A stretch of 64,000 nt of DNA from Flavobacterium kayseriense (GCF_014305095.1 NZ_JACRUI010000004.1:310001-374000); one strand, 5' to 3'; counted from the stretch's first letter, positions 10,401-19,953 are shown. Notes: generated by a model not told the origin, from the letters alone. Program-made: numbers and translations.

Positions 10401-11170
10401 ATGAGCAGGAGAGTAAAGGAATGGATTACAATCGTGTCCGAATTAGAATTTTAAAAGCAGAACCTCAACTAAAAAAAGTTGGCCTTTATGGAAGTACAGT
10501 TGTCTTAAAAACTAGTTTTGAAAGTTATGATGTTGAACAAACGATAAATCGTTTTGTTGCTATCTCCGGACAAGTATCCCCTTCTGTATTTGATAGTCAA
10601 CAATTTGCAGGAGCAAGTCTAAAATACAGTTATGAAAATTACGACAATCCTTCTTTACCTACTATGGGAATGGGCTTTTCTATAGATGGAGGCTGGAAAA
10701 TTAACATAAATGACACTAAACGCAACTTTCCTACAATAGAGTCTAAACTTAATTTCAATCATAGGATTGATTCTAAAGGAAAACTTATTCTGGCCACCTT
10801 ATTAAAAGCAAAAGCAATTCTAAACAACAACTATGAGTTTTATCAAGGGGCAAGTTTAGGTGGAGATTATGACTTAAGAGGGTTTAGAAACCAGCGTTTC
10901 TTGGGTAATCAGTCTTTCTTTCAATCAAGTGATTTGAGGTATTCATTAGGTAATATAAAAAACAGTATAGTGCCTATGTCATTTGGCGTTTTTGGTGGCT
11001 TTGATTATGGTAGAGTTTGGCTTGACGGCGAAACCTCAAACAAATGGCACCAATCGGTTGGAGGTGGTTTGTGGCTTAATAGCTTAAATAAACTTACTGC
11101 GCGATTAACTTATTTTAAAAGCGCTGATGACGAAGCCCGAATCACATTTGGCTTAGGGTTGGGATTTTAA
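7442..11170 (+). CDS. lipoprotein: metallophosphoesterase + kinase-like region + Omp85-type barrel
   Basis: 1242 residues. The N-terminus has a lipobox-like LQSC (C28). Residues about 55-330 are a calcineurin-like metallophosphoesterase with its five motifs: GDAGD (61-65), GDN (95-97), GNHDW (138-142), MHHP (235-238) and GHDH (312-315). The middle, about 455-700, has a possible atypical-kinase pattern: VMRAVKK (K480/481), GDWDRHY (618-624) and PRDRDQAF (644-651), resembling the catalytic and metal-binding loops of Fam20C/CotH/HipA-type kinases. The C-terminal third (about 880-1242) is a bacterial-surface-antigen barrel with GGDYDLRGF (1140-1148) and a terminal aromatic-type strand ending GLGLGF. 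It is probably an outer-membrane protein with enzymatic domains. It overlaps the next gene's 3' end by 18 bp. The kinase reading is inference. Confidence 0.8.
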   Translation: MKLFPINRIFKYNISLLFIFTVIVLQSCATNNVQLGENNKNPSTDNEPNHTKIAHTFYLIGDAGDSDHHNSKIILQSLEEKLVKADKKSTLLFLGDNVYPKGVPPEEDKTNYEIAVNKLKNQLKITTDFKGKTVFIPGNHDWYSGIKGLEREEKIIQTYLNDKKAFSPRKGCAIQDEDINDNICLVTIDSQWFLEDWDKSPTINDDCTIKSREAFFEELESVLTKNKDKIVFIAMHHPLMSNGTHGGQFSLRKQLFPLEQNIPLPIVGSLFNIIRKTSGISPQDIQNKQYTAYVKRIKTILQSQNNVVVLSGHDHNLQYIDKENIKQIISGAGSKSEAARAINANDFSYGKNGYAVVDVYENGETNVSFFGREANKTQLLLKKRIFYPKKEVVIKYPDTIPSTFQSAIYTPEMIKKSGFYRFLFGTHYRKYYGLPINVRTASIDTIYGGLSPLRAGGGHQSRSLRLVDSKGKEYVMRAVKKSVGRFLQSVAFKDQYVEDDFRNTYAEGFLYDFYTTAHPYAPLGVGNLAQKIGVLHTNPELLYIPKQKGLAEFNNEFGNELYLVEERPSDGQKDLTTFGKPDAIISTEDVLENLHKDEKYVIDENEYIKARLFDMLIGDWDRHYDQWRWAEYKKGDQVVYKPIPRDRDQAFSKFDGALLSVLMNIPALRHMQTFREDIKNVKWFNREAYSLDLALLKNSTEKDWITQAKYIQDHLSDETIDHAFDSIPQEVQDYTISKIKLNLKQRREQLTKYATAYNKVLLKTVIIVGTNKKDKISINHSSKNNSTVSVYRIKKEGHELLYTKELQDSKTKNIWVYGLDDDDEFEIKGNIKSNFNIKLIGGQNNDIYTVERGSNTQIIDFESKDNTFDIDSKTKKLLTDDYLTNLYNYKKPKYNAFSGLPTIGFNPDDGLKFGASVNYTVNHFKQNPYTIKHILKANYYFATGGFELLYNLLIPKITGQWNLDLASQVTSPNFAINYFGNGNNTINEQESKGMDYNRVRIRILKAEPQLKKVGLYGSTVVLKTSFESYDVEQTINRFVAISGQVSPSVFDSQQFAGASLKYSYENYDNPSLPTMGMGFSIDGGWKININDTKRNFPTIESKLNFNHRIDSKGKLILATLLKAKAILNNNYEFYQGASLGGDYDLRGFRNQRFLGNQSFFQSSDLRYSLGNIKNSIVPMSFGVFGGFDYGRVWLDGETSNKWHQSVGGGLWLNSLNKLTARLTYFKSADDEARITFGLGLGF

Positions 11171-12046
11171 TTGCTCTAAGGTTACTTCATAAACATAGCC
11201 TCCAATTTTTTTGGTCTTTTCATCGGCGATTATTATAGTGGAATCGTCTTTGAAACAAATCGCTTCTTTTTGAGAAAAATGATTTAGCTGTAACTCTTTG
11301 TCTGTTCCAGATAAAAAGTTATCCGAAGTAAAATTAGTAAACAACCATACTTTAGCATGACATAATAAAACCACAGTTGCCCCATCTGGACTAAGAGTAG
11401 CACTAGTTATTGCATTTTCTGAAAAACTACCACCTGTCTTAAATTTTCCGATTAATTGGGCTTGATGAAAACCTGCTTTATTAGGAACTTTATATAAAAA
11501 AGTAGTACCATCAAATGAGCTACTTCTATTTTTAGTAAAAAGATAGAAATTGTTTTCTACCTCAAAAAAAGCTTCAACATCATAAAACAACTCCTTGTTT
11601 TTTGGTGGGAATTTATTTTGCTCAGGGTAGGCAAATGAAATTTTGTAGGTCGAATAAGCTTCCTTCTTAATCAAGGAATCTTTTTGAATTTTATAAATAC
11701 ATAAATCCTTACGTTCATTATCATTATTACCAAAATCTCCAATATATAAATTACCCTGCTGATCTTTTGTAATATCCTCCCAATCAACATTTTTTGCATC
11801 GACAATCCTTATACTGTGCTGCAGCTTTCCCTCATTATTTAAGCCGTAAATAACATTGTCATTTCCACTATCTTCAACAGCATAGAGTAGCTTAGAGTCA
11901 TTAGAATAGATAATACCCGATACTTCTTTCAATTTTTTAGGCAATGCAAAACGTTTAGTCAAGATGTCAGACTGCTGCTTACAAGAAAGTAGTAAAGCTA
12001 ACACTAGTAGTAAAAAAGGGTATTTCATTGTTTCAATATGTTTCAT
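11153..12046 (-). CDS. lipoprotein with SdiA-regulated / phytase-like beta-propeller
   Basis: 297-residue lipoprotein: hydrophobic N-terminus ending in LLLSC (C22). The body has the repeated pattern of SdiA-regulated or esterase-like-phytase beta-propellers: KEVSGIIYSNDSKLLYAVEDSGN, VDWEDITKDQQGNLYIGDFGNN, and later TSATLSPDGATVVL and EAICFKDDSTIIIADE. Members of these families bind metal and act in the envelope; the substrate is unknown. It is convergent with and overlaps the phosphoesterase-barrel gene by 18 bp. A second in-frame Met (codon 7) could also serve as the start. Confidence 0.65.
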   Translation of the reverse strand: MKHIETMKYPFLLLVLALLLSCKQQSDILTKRFALPKKLKEVSGIIYSNDSKLLYAVEDSGNDNVIYGLNNEGKLQHSIRIVDAKNVDWEDITKDQQGNLYIGDFGNNDNERKDLCIYKIQKDSLIKKEAYSTYKISFAYPEQNKFPPKNKELFYDVEAFFEVENNFYLFTKNRSSSFDGTTFLYKVPNKAGFHQAQLIGKFKTGGSFSENAITSATLSPDGATVVLLCHAKVWLFTNFTSDNFLSGTDKELQLNHFSQKEAICFKDDSTIIIADEKTKKIGGYVYEVTLEQLKSQP

Positions 12047-12078
12047 GTGTTGATTTCTCTTTTAATAAAGAAATGTAA

Positions 12079-13143
12079 TTAAAAACCAGGTTTAAATAAA
12101 TTTGCGTGTTTGTAGTTTCTTGTAATAAATTTAAAAGCAGCACTCAACACATTACCCATTCGTTTCGCATTTTTAAAGTTCATATCATTGGTATAGCGAT
12201 ATAAATCCATTTTAAGTTGCTCTATATGTTCTGGTGGAGCTATGTTATCTTGCCCCATAATTCTTAAAATTCTTTTAATACGATTTTCAGCAGATATGAT
12301 TCTTTTTGCTAATGCAGCGCGTTCTTCATTTTTATACTGCTCTATAGAACTATCTTGTAGTTTTTCACGCACCAATTTAACCATTGGTAAATTTTCTTTA
12401 AAAAACTGAGGCCTGTAAATCTTAAAATTACCCTCATAACATTGCTGGTCAAAATCAATCGGACGTATTTTGTATACTACTTGGTCAAAATCATGAATAG
12501 GAACTATAACGTAATTATAAGCTCTCATATCACCCAACAGTCTAATCATACAACGTTCATTAAATTTCACAAACTCTTTGGCAATTTGTGCCTTCTCAGA
12601 TTCAGTGCAACTTGTTAAAAGCGTTTCTATAAATACATCGCCCGGTATACCTATAATGTGTTCTTCGATCAATGTATCCTCATAAACTAAAAAATTTATC
12701 TTATCAGGTGATAAAATATGTTCGAGCTCTAAACCGTAAATACGCGAAGCATCTGCTTTTTTTACGTAAAAATGAGTATAATTATCATTTAGAATATTTC
12801 TCACTTTAACTCTAAAAGGTTTAGAATTACCAAAAGTGCAGTAGTCAATTGCATCTACGTTCAAAAACTTAATAATATCCACGTTACCATCTGAGTGCAG
12901 CAACGAATAGATCTTTTTAAGATTTAAATCAATTTCGTTTCTTTCAAATTCATTGTAAAACACACGAGCCCATAGCGTATCTTGATCATTTTTATCATAT
13001 ACATTAATAGCTCCTGAAAACCGCAATAAATCATCATAACAAACAGAAACTTTAGAAATACGATCAAATCGCTCTAAGTAATCAAAAAGTAGCTTATTGA
13101 TTGGGTAGGAAGGTTTTTTGAAAAGTATATTTGAATCGCTCAT
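12079..13143 (-). CDS. conserved hypothetical protein, possible kinase-like fold
   Basis: 354-residue cytoplasmic protein with no signal peptide or membrane helix. I do not recognise a named family. Several blocks follow the order of a protein/aminoglycoside-kinase fold: HFYVKKAD (lysines at about 128-129), a hinge-like EEHIIGIPGD (about 160-169), a catalytic-loop-like RLLGDMRAYN (about 201-210) and RPIDFDQQ (about 227-234), reminiscent of a metal-binding DFD/DFG. This is inference from motif order. The ATG at 13143 is chosen because the TTG at 13164 lies inside a TAAATTTG promoter element. It reads away from the ABC transporter genes. Confidence 0.5.
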   Translation of the reverse strand: MSDSNILFKKPSYPINKLLFDYLERFDRISKVSVCYDDLLRFSGAINVYDKNDQDTLWARVFYNEFERNEIDLNLKKIYSLLHSDGNVDIIKFLNVDAIDYCTFGNSKPFRVKVRNILNDNYTHFYVKKADASRIYGLELEHILSPDKINFLVYEDTLIEEHIIGIPGDVFIETLLTSCTESEKAQIAKEFVKFNERCMIRLLGDMRAYNYVIVPIHDFDQVVYKIRPIDFDQQCYEGNFKIYRPQFFKENLPMVKLVREKLQDSSIEQYKNEERAALAKRIISAENRIKRILRIMGQDNIAPPEHIEQLKMDLYRYTNDMNFKNAKRMGNVLSAAFKFITRNYKHANLFKPGF

Positions 13144-13161
13144 GGTCGTTTTTATTAAATA

Positions 13162-13169
13162 CAAATTTA
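13162..13169 (-). promoter_or_regulatory. Bacteroidota -7 element (TAAATTTG)
   Basis: On the minus strand this is an exact TAnnTTTG, 18 bp before the ATG at 13143. The rest of the gap to 13492 holds only a short hairpin (AGCATC/GATGCT near 13286-13304) and no gene that I can see. Confidence 0.55.
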
Positions 13170-13492
13170 CACCAATTTAAAACCAAAAAACAATAAATCA
13201 CTAACTAGTTGATTGCAATAGAAATCATTCAGGAATTCTATAATTAGTCTAGATCTTAAAAACTAGCAACAGCCTTGAATGAAGAGCATCAAACTTCGAT
13301 GCTTTGTCCGTAGTGAAGTTCCATAGTTTTGAAGTGATAAGAATCGGAATATATTTCCAATTTTTATTGTCCACTAATAACTAATTCCACTCTAAAATTT
13401 CCGCCAAATCGTAGGAACATTAAACAAAATTTAATTCCCAAGTAACAATTAGTACTCAAACTCGTCATACATGAAACTAAAAGACAAGAATT

Positions 13493-14407
13493 TTGGAAAC
13501 AATACTTTCGATTAAAAACCTTAATAAACGATATGGCAGCTTGCAAGCGCTAAAAGATGTTTCATTTGATATTCAAAAAGGACACGTTTATGGTATTTTA
13601 GGACCTAATGGTAGCGGGAAATCAACAACCCTAGGTATTGTTCTAAATGTAGTTAATAAAACCTCTGGTGATTACAGCTGGTTTGATGGTAAAATGGAAA
13701 CTCATGAAGCACTGAAAAAAGTAGGAGCTATTATCGAAAGACCAAACTTTTATCCCTACATGACAGCTGCTGAAAACTTAAAATTAGTATGTAAAATTAA
13801 AAACATTTCGTACGATAAAATTCAGCAGAAATTAGAACTTGTTGGTTTACAAGATCGAAAAAACAGCAAGTTTAGCACATTTTCATTGGGTATGAAGCAG
13901 CGCTTAGCAATTGCTTCTGCGCTATTGAATGATCCAGAAATTTTAATTTTAGATGAACCAACTAATGGTCTAGATCCTCAAGGAATTCATCAAATTAGAG
14001 ACATCATTAAGGAAATAGCTTCACATGGAACAACAATTCTCCTTGCTTCTCACCTATTAGACGAAGTAGAAAAAGTTTGTTCTCATGTACTAATTTTAAG
14101 AAAAGGAGAAGTGCTTTATTCTGGACGCGTAAATGAAATGACAGCTAACGAAGGTTTCTTCGAAATTCAGGCAGATGACAACGAAACCCTAAAGTCGGCT
14201 TTACTGACGCATCCAGCAATTGAAAGTATCAAAGTACAAGAAAATAAATTTTATGTCTATTTAAAATCTCCACTTGAGGCCGCTGAGCTTAACCGCTTTT
14301 TGTTTGAACAAAACATCGTTTTGAGCTATTTAGTAAAACGAAAAAATAGCCTTGAAGAGCAATTTTTAGACTTGACAAACCAATCAAAATCAATTCAAAA
14401 AAATTAA
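13493..14407 (+). CDS. ABC transporter ATP-binding protein (ABC-2 type exporter)
   Basis: 304-residue ATPase that powers the membrane protein encoded 3 bp downstream. Walker A GPNGSGKST (37-45), signature FSLGMKQRLAIA, Walker B ILILDEPTNGLDP and the switch His (LLASHLLDEVEKVC) are all present, in the order of CcmA/BcrA-like exporters. The start is a TTG (ETILSIKNLNKRYG follows); an in-frame stop at 13478 leaves no upstream ATG, so this is a genuine non-ATG start or an ATT immediately before it. Substrate unknown. Confidence 0.9.
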   Translation: METILSIKNLNKRYGSLQALKDVSFDIQKGHVYGILGPNGSGKSTTLGIVLNVVNKTSGDYSWFDGKMETHEALKKVGAIIERPNFYPYMTAAENLKLVCKIKNISYDKIQQKLELVGLQDRKNSKFSTFSLGMKQRLAIASALLNDPEILILDEPTNGLDPQGIHQIRDIIKEIASHGTTILLASHLLDEVEKVCSHVLILRKGEVLYSGRVNEMTANEGFFEIQADDNETLKSALLTHPAIESIKVQENKFYVYLKSPLEAAELNRFLFEQNIVLSYLVKRKNSLEEQFLDLTNQSKSIQKN

Positions 14408-14410
14408 CTA

Positions 14411-15247
14411 ATGAAACGATTATTATCAATAGAATTACAAAAAATATGGATGAATAAAGCCAGCAAAGTTTTAACTTTATGCTACTTTATTCTACTTTCG
14501 TTCATTGCGTTAATAGCTTCTATAAAATTTGAAATTGGTGCTATAAAACTACACTTTGCCGAAATGGGAATCTTTAATTTCCCATTTATTTGGCATTTTA
14601 ACACTTATATTGCCGCGTGGCTAAAATTCTTTCTTGCTATAGTAATTGTATCAATGATGGCAAATGAGTATAGCTACGGGACCTTAAAACAAAATTTAAT
14701 AGACGGAATGAGTAAAAAAGAATTTATTCTTTCTAAGTTCCTAACGATTATTGCATTTGCACTATGTTCAACAATTTTTGTGTTTGTTTTAAGTTTAATA
14801 TTAGGTTATAGTTTTTCATCGTACACGGAAACAAGTATTGTTTTTTCGAGCTTAGAATACATCATCGCCTTTTTTGTAAAGCTAATTGGTTTCTTCTCTT
14901 TCTGTTTATTTTTAGGAATTCTTGTCAAACGATCTGCTTTTGCTATAGGCTTTTTACTAGTGTGGGGAATTATCGAAAGTATTGCCAAAGGTCTTTTAGT
15001 ATTTCAAATTTTTCCAGATAGTAAAATAGCTGTTTACATTACACAATTTTTTCCCTTGGAATCAATGTCAAACCTTATTGTAGAACCTTTTACTCGTTTA
15101 AATGTGATAAAAAATATTGGCACACAGCTTGGTGTAGATGATATTAAAGATTACGGAGTTCCACTTTCAGCAATAGTAATAGTGTTAGCTTGGTCGTTTA
15201 TCTTTATGGCACTATCCTATAAACTTTTAAAAAGAAGAGATCTGTAG
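14411..15247 (+). CDS. ABC-2 type transporter permease
   Basis: 278-residue membrane subunit. About six hydrophobic helices: one near residues 20-38, one near 70-85, then helices at roughly 112-132, 140-165, 172-196 and 250-268. The segment MANEYSYGTLKQNLIDGMSKKEF after the second helix is the typical ABC-2 coupling segment. It starts 3 bp after the ATPase stop, so the two form an operon. The following 227 bp to 15474 are AT-rich; near the end TATATTTT (15461-15468) is a one-mismatch -7 element for the next gene. Confidence 0.85.
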   Translation: MKRLLSIELQKIWMNKASKVLTLCYFILLSFIALIASIKFEIGAIKLHFAEMGIFNFPFIWHFNTYIAAWLKFFLAIVIVSMMANEYSYGTLKQNLIDGMSKKEFILSKFLTIIAFALCSTIFVFVLSLILGYSFSSYTETSIVFSSLEYIIAFFVKLIGFFSFCLFLGILVKRSAFAIGFLLVWGIIESIAKGLLVFQIFPDSKIAVYITQFFPLESMSNLIVEPFTRLNVIKNIGTQLGVDDIKDYGVPLSAIVIVLAWSFIFMALSYKLLKRRDL

Positions 15248-15474
15248 TAATTATCACACCTTGGCATAGCAGACTTATAAAATAGTAATCTATTAATAAC
15301 ACACCTCTTTTACGTAAGTGCAACTGCAAATTGTTTGGAAGCACTTACTGCTTGTAAAACTTTAATTACTATATAGTTTTTATTTACCTATGCTCTTATA
15401 ATTTAACAACCTCATAAGTCATTAAAGAACCATTTTAGTTAAAAAGATAGAAAATATTTTTATATTTTTATCAC

Positions 15475-18400
15475 ATGAAAAAAATTACCCTATTTATATT
15501 TCTGTTTGCAACAATTACCGCATTTAGTCAATTTAGCAAAACTCATTATATACCACCATTAAGTTGCTCTAACACTATCGGAGCGGGAGATCAATATTTA
15601 TACATTTCGACTCCAACAACTACTAATGTCAATTTTGTAATAACACGGAATGGCGCTATTGTAGCAAGTGGTACTGTATCAAATAATTCGCCATATACTT
15701 ACTCCATTGGAACAGGAAACGACACAGGCTTAATAACTCCTAAAACGGCTATTGGAGTTGTAACAAATAAAGGTTTCATTGTAGAAGCAGAAGACTTAAT
15801 ATATGTAAGTGTACGGCTTAATGCTGGTTTAGTCACTCAAAATGGAGTGAGTTCATATAACCACGCTGGTGGCTTAGTCTCTAAAGGAAATAGTGGACTT
15901 GGTAAAACATTTCGTCTCGGCGCAATGTCAAATCCTCTAAACGATTCCTCATTACTAAACTTTGCTTCTGTTTTAGCGACAGAGAACAATACCAAAATTA
16001 CAATCTCTAATTTGCCCGTAGGCACCGTCCTTACAAGTGGGATTACAACTATTGGTGACATCGTAGTTACGCTAAACAAAAATGAAAGTTATGTATTAGC
16101 ATTAGAAAACTCAGCAATTTCACCTTCGAATAGCTCAAAAATGATTGGTGCACTCGTAGAATCAGATAAACCCGTGGTGGTTAATTCTGGTTCCTTTGGA
16201 GGGAGTAATAGTAGTCTTACAGGCACACAAAATGGACAAACAGTACCTTTAGGAAGAGATATAGGTTTTGACCAAATTGTGCCTGTAGAAAAGACAGGAA
16301 CTGAATATATTTTTGTTAAAGGTTTAGGTTCTGACGACATCGAGCGAATCATATTAATAGCAAATGAAGATAACACAGAGATTTATCTCAATGGAACTAC
16401 GCTATTTAGAACTTTAAATAGAGGCGAATATGCAGATATTGATGGAAGTAAGTTTACAACTGGTAATTTATATATTAGAACAACTAAAAATGTTTCTGCA
16501 TATCAAAGTATTGCAGGTGGAACTGGTGCAGCGAATCAAAATCTATTCTTTGTTCCACCCTTAAATTGTGCTACACCTAATATTGTAGATAATATTCCTG
16601 TAATTCAAACCGTAGGAAACACCTTTTACTCTGGTAGTTTAAATATTGTGACCGAAACTGGTGCTACGGTCACCATAAACAATAGCGCTTTTAGCGGATC
16701 ACCAGTGGCTGTTCTGGGAAACCCTGGTTTTGTGCGTTATACAGTAAGTAATCTTTCAGGAAATATTGCTGTAAAATCTACACGACAAGTTTATGTGTCC
16801 TATTTCGGGACCAATAGCGCCGCAACTTACGGTGGCTATTACTCTGGTTTTGATACAAAACCAGAAATTGTAATGGATAAAATCACAGTAGCTAATTCGG
16901 CTTGTATTCCTAATGTAAATTTAAAAATAAGCACACTATCTTCCTATGATACATTTCAATGGTATTTTAATGGTGCCGTAATACTAGGAGAAGTTTCTAA
17001 TTCATATACACCTTCGCAGCCCGGCTATTATCAAGTGCAAGGAAGCATTGTAGGATGCCCAAGTACAGTTCCTATTTTCTCAGATAAAATTCCAGTAAGC
17101 TCTTGTCCTGAAGATAATGATAATGATGGAACAAATAGTAATATAGATATTGACTTAGATAATGATGGGATAATAAATAGTGTAGAAGCTACTAAACTAG
17201 TTCTTAACCAATCTAATCCTTTAATAGGAGCGGAATACACCGGTTTGCAAACAGGAACGGGAACAATAGTTGGTAAGCCTGTTTATGGATTTTCATCTGA
17301 AGTTCCTGCAGGATTGATCAATAGTTCTAGCTACACTTTAAATTTTAACCAACCAACATCGGTATCCTTCACTTACATAAGTCAAAATGATGTTAACCAA
17401 AGCACGCCAGCAACGGATTACATGAATAGTGATGGCGATTTTATACTAAATGTACCAACAGATAGAACCATAACGGTAACGGATCCTGATGGCCAATTAT
17501 TAATTGATACTAATTACGATGGTCAATATGAGACAGGTGTAAAAGAATTCAGTTCCTTCGAAATTCGTTTTCGATTAAACAGTACTATCCCTCTAGTAGC
17601 CGGTGCAGGAACTTTTAAATTTCAATCTTACCTTACTTCCGCAGTTGCATTTACCCATAAAAACCTATCAGAAACTAGTAGCAATAAAAGCACCTTTCAG
17701 ATAGAACATTATTTATTAATCGATACTGATGGAGATGGAATTCCTAATTTACTAGATATTGACAGTGACAATGATGGAATTCCTGATTGGATTGAGGCAC
17801 AAGGAAACGAGACAAAAAAATATTCAGGTATCGACACTAATAAAGATGGACTTGATAATGCTTTTGAGCCTGGTTTAGTACCTATAGATTCTGACTTAGA
17901 TACAATTCTAGATTACTTGGATCTTGACAGTGATAATGATGGGATTCATGATCTTAAAGAATCTGGCAATACAGCACTAGATAGTAATCTAGACGGACGC
18001 ATTGATGGTGCATCGGCTACTTTTGGCACAAACGGATTAGCAAATAATTTAGAAACTAGTCCAGATTCTGGTATGCTGAACTACACCATAGCAAATACTG
18101 ACACCGATAATTTTTACAACTACATTGACCTAGACAGTGATGCCGATAATTGCTTTGACGTTATAGAAGCTGGATTTACAGATAATAATAATGATGGAAT
18201 TCTAGGAACAAATCCAGTTACTACAAATAATAACGGATTAATAACTAGTAGGGTCGATGGATATACTAACCCTAGTTTAAACTATATAATAGCAGCACCA
18301 ATAGTAATCATAGACCAACCTAAAGATCAATTTACTTGTGAATTTAAGCAAGCATTATTTACAATAAACACAAATACTGTTACTACCTATCAATGGCAAG

Positions 18401-19953
18401 TTTCTACAGACGGCACAAATTGGATTTCTATTGTTAACGGTGGTACATATACAGGAGCGACAACAAATATGTTAACCGTTAATGGCGTTACAACTTCTAT
18501 GGATGGGTACCAATACCGTACGCTTTTAACAAAAAACGGTAATACCTGCGGATTAATATCTAATCCCGCATCACTTACAGTTTATCTTTTGCCCGTTTTG
18601 AACTCACCAATAACTTTAGTACAGTGTGACGACGATACAGATGGAATATCAAACTTTAACCTAACAGAAAAAAACAATACTATCACCGCAGATTTTGCTG
18701 TAATGACCTTTACTTACTTTACAACATTTAGTGGTGCTACAGCAAATAATAATCTATTTTTAATTACAAACCCAATCTCCTACACAAGCGGGAATGGTAC
18801 AGTATGGTCAAGGGTAGAAAATAGTAATGGATGCAGCAGTATAGCCCAAATTAATTTAGTAGTATCTACTACTCAAATTCCTTCCTCTTTTAGCAGAACC
18901 TTAGCTACTTGTGACGACTACATTAGTCCGTCCGAAGATGATACTGACGGAATTGCAACTTTTGATTTTAGTTCTGTGAATACAGAGATTTTAAACCTAC
19001 TCCCAAGTCCCAATTCTCTTTACACAATATCTTATTATGAAAATGAGCAAGATGCATTATCCGAAATAAACAAAATAGTAGATCCAACGAATCATAGAAA
19101 CACAAACTCACCCAACCAACAAACCATTTGGGTAAGAATAGATAGTAACCTAGATAATGCTTGTTACGGACTAGGTCCATATATTGAGTTAGTGGTAAGT
19201 GCAAAACCTAACATTGATACAAATGAAGATCACTTAGACGACCAATTAGTATGCTCAAATTTACCATCCTTTTTTGTTCAACTCGATGCGGCTATAGTAG
19301 ATGGAACGCCTACAAGCAACTACACGTATGTCTGGACAAAAGACGGGACGGTCATTAATGGTCAAAATAGTCCAACACTAGATGTGAATGCAGAGGGCGA
19401 ATATACCGTAACTGTTACAACTTTGAGCGGCGGCTGCAGTAGAATGAGAACAATTACTGTTGTAGCTTCTAGTGCAGCTACTATAACAGATATTGAAATT
19501 GAAGAACTAACAGAGGTCAATGCGATAACAATAAATGTGACCGGAACTGGCGATTATGAATATTCTCTTGATGACAAATTTGGATTTTATCAAGAATCAA
19601 ATTATTTTGATAATGTTCCTCCGGGAATATATGAGGTATATGTAAAGGATAAGAATGGTTGTGGAATAGTAAATAAAACAGTTGCCATTCTTGGTTTACC
19701 TCAATTCTTTACACCCAATGGAGATGGATTTAACGATTACTGGAAATTAAAAGGTGCAAGCGCCTTATTTAATTCAAAAGCTATAATTTATATTTTTGAT
19801 CGTTATGGCAAATTGCTAAGTCAATTGAATCCCGCTGGACCAGGATGGGATGGTACATTTAATAACCAACCATTACCCGCAGATGATTATTGGTATACAA
19901 TAAAATTAGAAGATGGCAGAGAAGCCAAAGGACACTTTGCCCTTAAAAGATAA
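15475..19953 (+). CDS. giant T9SS type B secreted protein with IgGFc-binding-like N-terminus
   Basis: 1492-residue exported protein. Signal peptide MKKITLFIFLFATITAFSQ. Residues about 25-465 resemble the IgGFc-binding N-terminal domain (THYIPPLSC at the start, FFVPPLNC repeated later). Next come an Ig-like segment (FQWYFNGAVILGEVSNSYTP) and thrombospondin-type-3-like calcium repeats (DSDNDGIPDW, DLDSDNDGIHD, DLDSDADNC) at about 750-910, then further Ig-like modules. The final 90 residues are a type B T9SS signal: FFTPNGDGFNDYW, IFDRYGKLL and GHFALKR. The protein is expected on the cell surface or released. No PorP/SprF partner gene is adjacent. Confidence 0.85.
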   Translation: MKKITLFIFLFATITAFSQFSKTHYIPPLSCSNTIGAGDQYLYISTPTTTNVNFVITRNGAIVASGTVSNNSPYTYSIGTGNDTGLITPKTAIGVVTNKGFIVEAEDLIYVSVRLNAGLVTQNGVSSYNHAGGLVSKGNSGLGKTFRLGAMSNPLNDSSLLNFASVLATENNTKITISNLPVGTVLTSGITTIGDIVVTLNKNESYVLALENSAISPSNSSKMIGALVESDKPVVVNSGSFGGSNSSLTGTQNGQTVPLGRDIGFDQIVPVEKTGTEYIFVKGLGSDDIERIILIANEDNTEIYLNGTTLFRTLNRGEYADIDGSKFTTGNLYIRTTKNVSAYQSIAGGTGAANQNLFFVPPLNCATPNIVDNIPVIQTVGNTFYSGSLNIVTETGATVTINNSAFSGSPVAVLGNPGFVRYTVSNLSGNIAVKSTRQVYVSYFGTNSAATYGGYYSGFDTKPEIVMDKITVANSACIPNVNLKISTLSSYDTFQWYFNGAVILGEVSNSYTPSQPGYYQVQGSIVGCPSTVPIFSDKIPVSSCPEDNDNDGTNSNIDIDLDNDGIINSVEATKLVLNQSNPLIGAEYTGLQTGTGTIVGKPVYGFSSEVPAGLINSSSYTLNFNQPTSVSFTYISQNDVNQSTPATDYMNSDGDFILNVPTDRTITVTDPDGQLLIDTNYDGQYETGVKEFSSFEIRFRLNSTIPLVAGAGTFKFQSYLTSAVAFTHKNLSETSSNKSTFQIEHYLLIDTDGDGIPNLLDIDSDNDGIPDWIEAQGNETKKYSGIDTNKDGLDNAFEPGLVPIDSDLDTILDYLDLDSDNDGIHDLKESGNTALDSNLDGRIDGASATFGTNGLANNLETSPDSGMLNYTIANTDTDNFYNYIDLDSDADNCFDVIEAGFTDNNNDGILGTNPVTTNNNGLITSRVDGYTNPSLNYIIAAPIVIIDQPKDQFTCEFKQALFTINTNTVTTYQWQVSTDGTNWISIVNGGTYTGATTNMLTVNGVTTSMDGYQYRTLLTKNGNTCGLISNPASLTVYLLPVLNSPITLVQCDDDTDGISNFNLTEKNNTITADFAVMTFTYFTTFSGATANNNLFLITNPISYTSGNGTVWSRVENSNGCSSIAQINLVVSTTQIPSSFSRTLATCDDYISPSEDDTDGIATFDFSSVNTEILNLLPSPNSLYTISYYENEQDALSEINKIVDPTNHRNTNSPNQQTIWVRIDSNLDNACYGLGPYIELVVSAKPNIDTNEDHLDDQLVCSNLPSFFVQLDAAIVDGTPTSNYTYVWTKDGTVINGQNSPTLDVNAEGEYTVTVTTLSGGCSRMRTITVVASSAATITDIEIEELTEVNAITINVTGTGDYEYSLDDKFGFYQESNYFDNVPPGIYEVYVKDKNGCGIVNKTVAILGLPQFFTPNGDGFNDYWKLKGASALFNSKAIIYIFDRYGKLLSQLNPAGPGWDGTFNNQPLPADDYWYTIKLEDGREAKGHFALKR

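Noticed and set aside
13286..13304. Small hairpin AGCATC/GATGCT as a terminator
   Set aside because: No gene ends next to it on either strand and the stem is only 6 bp.
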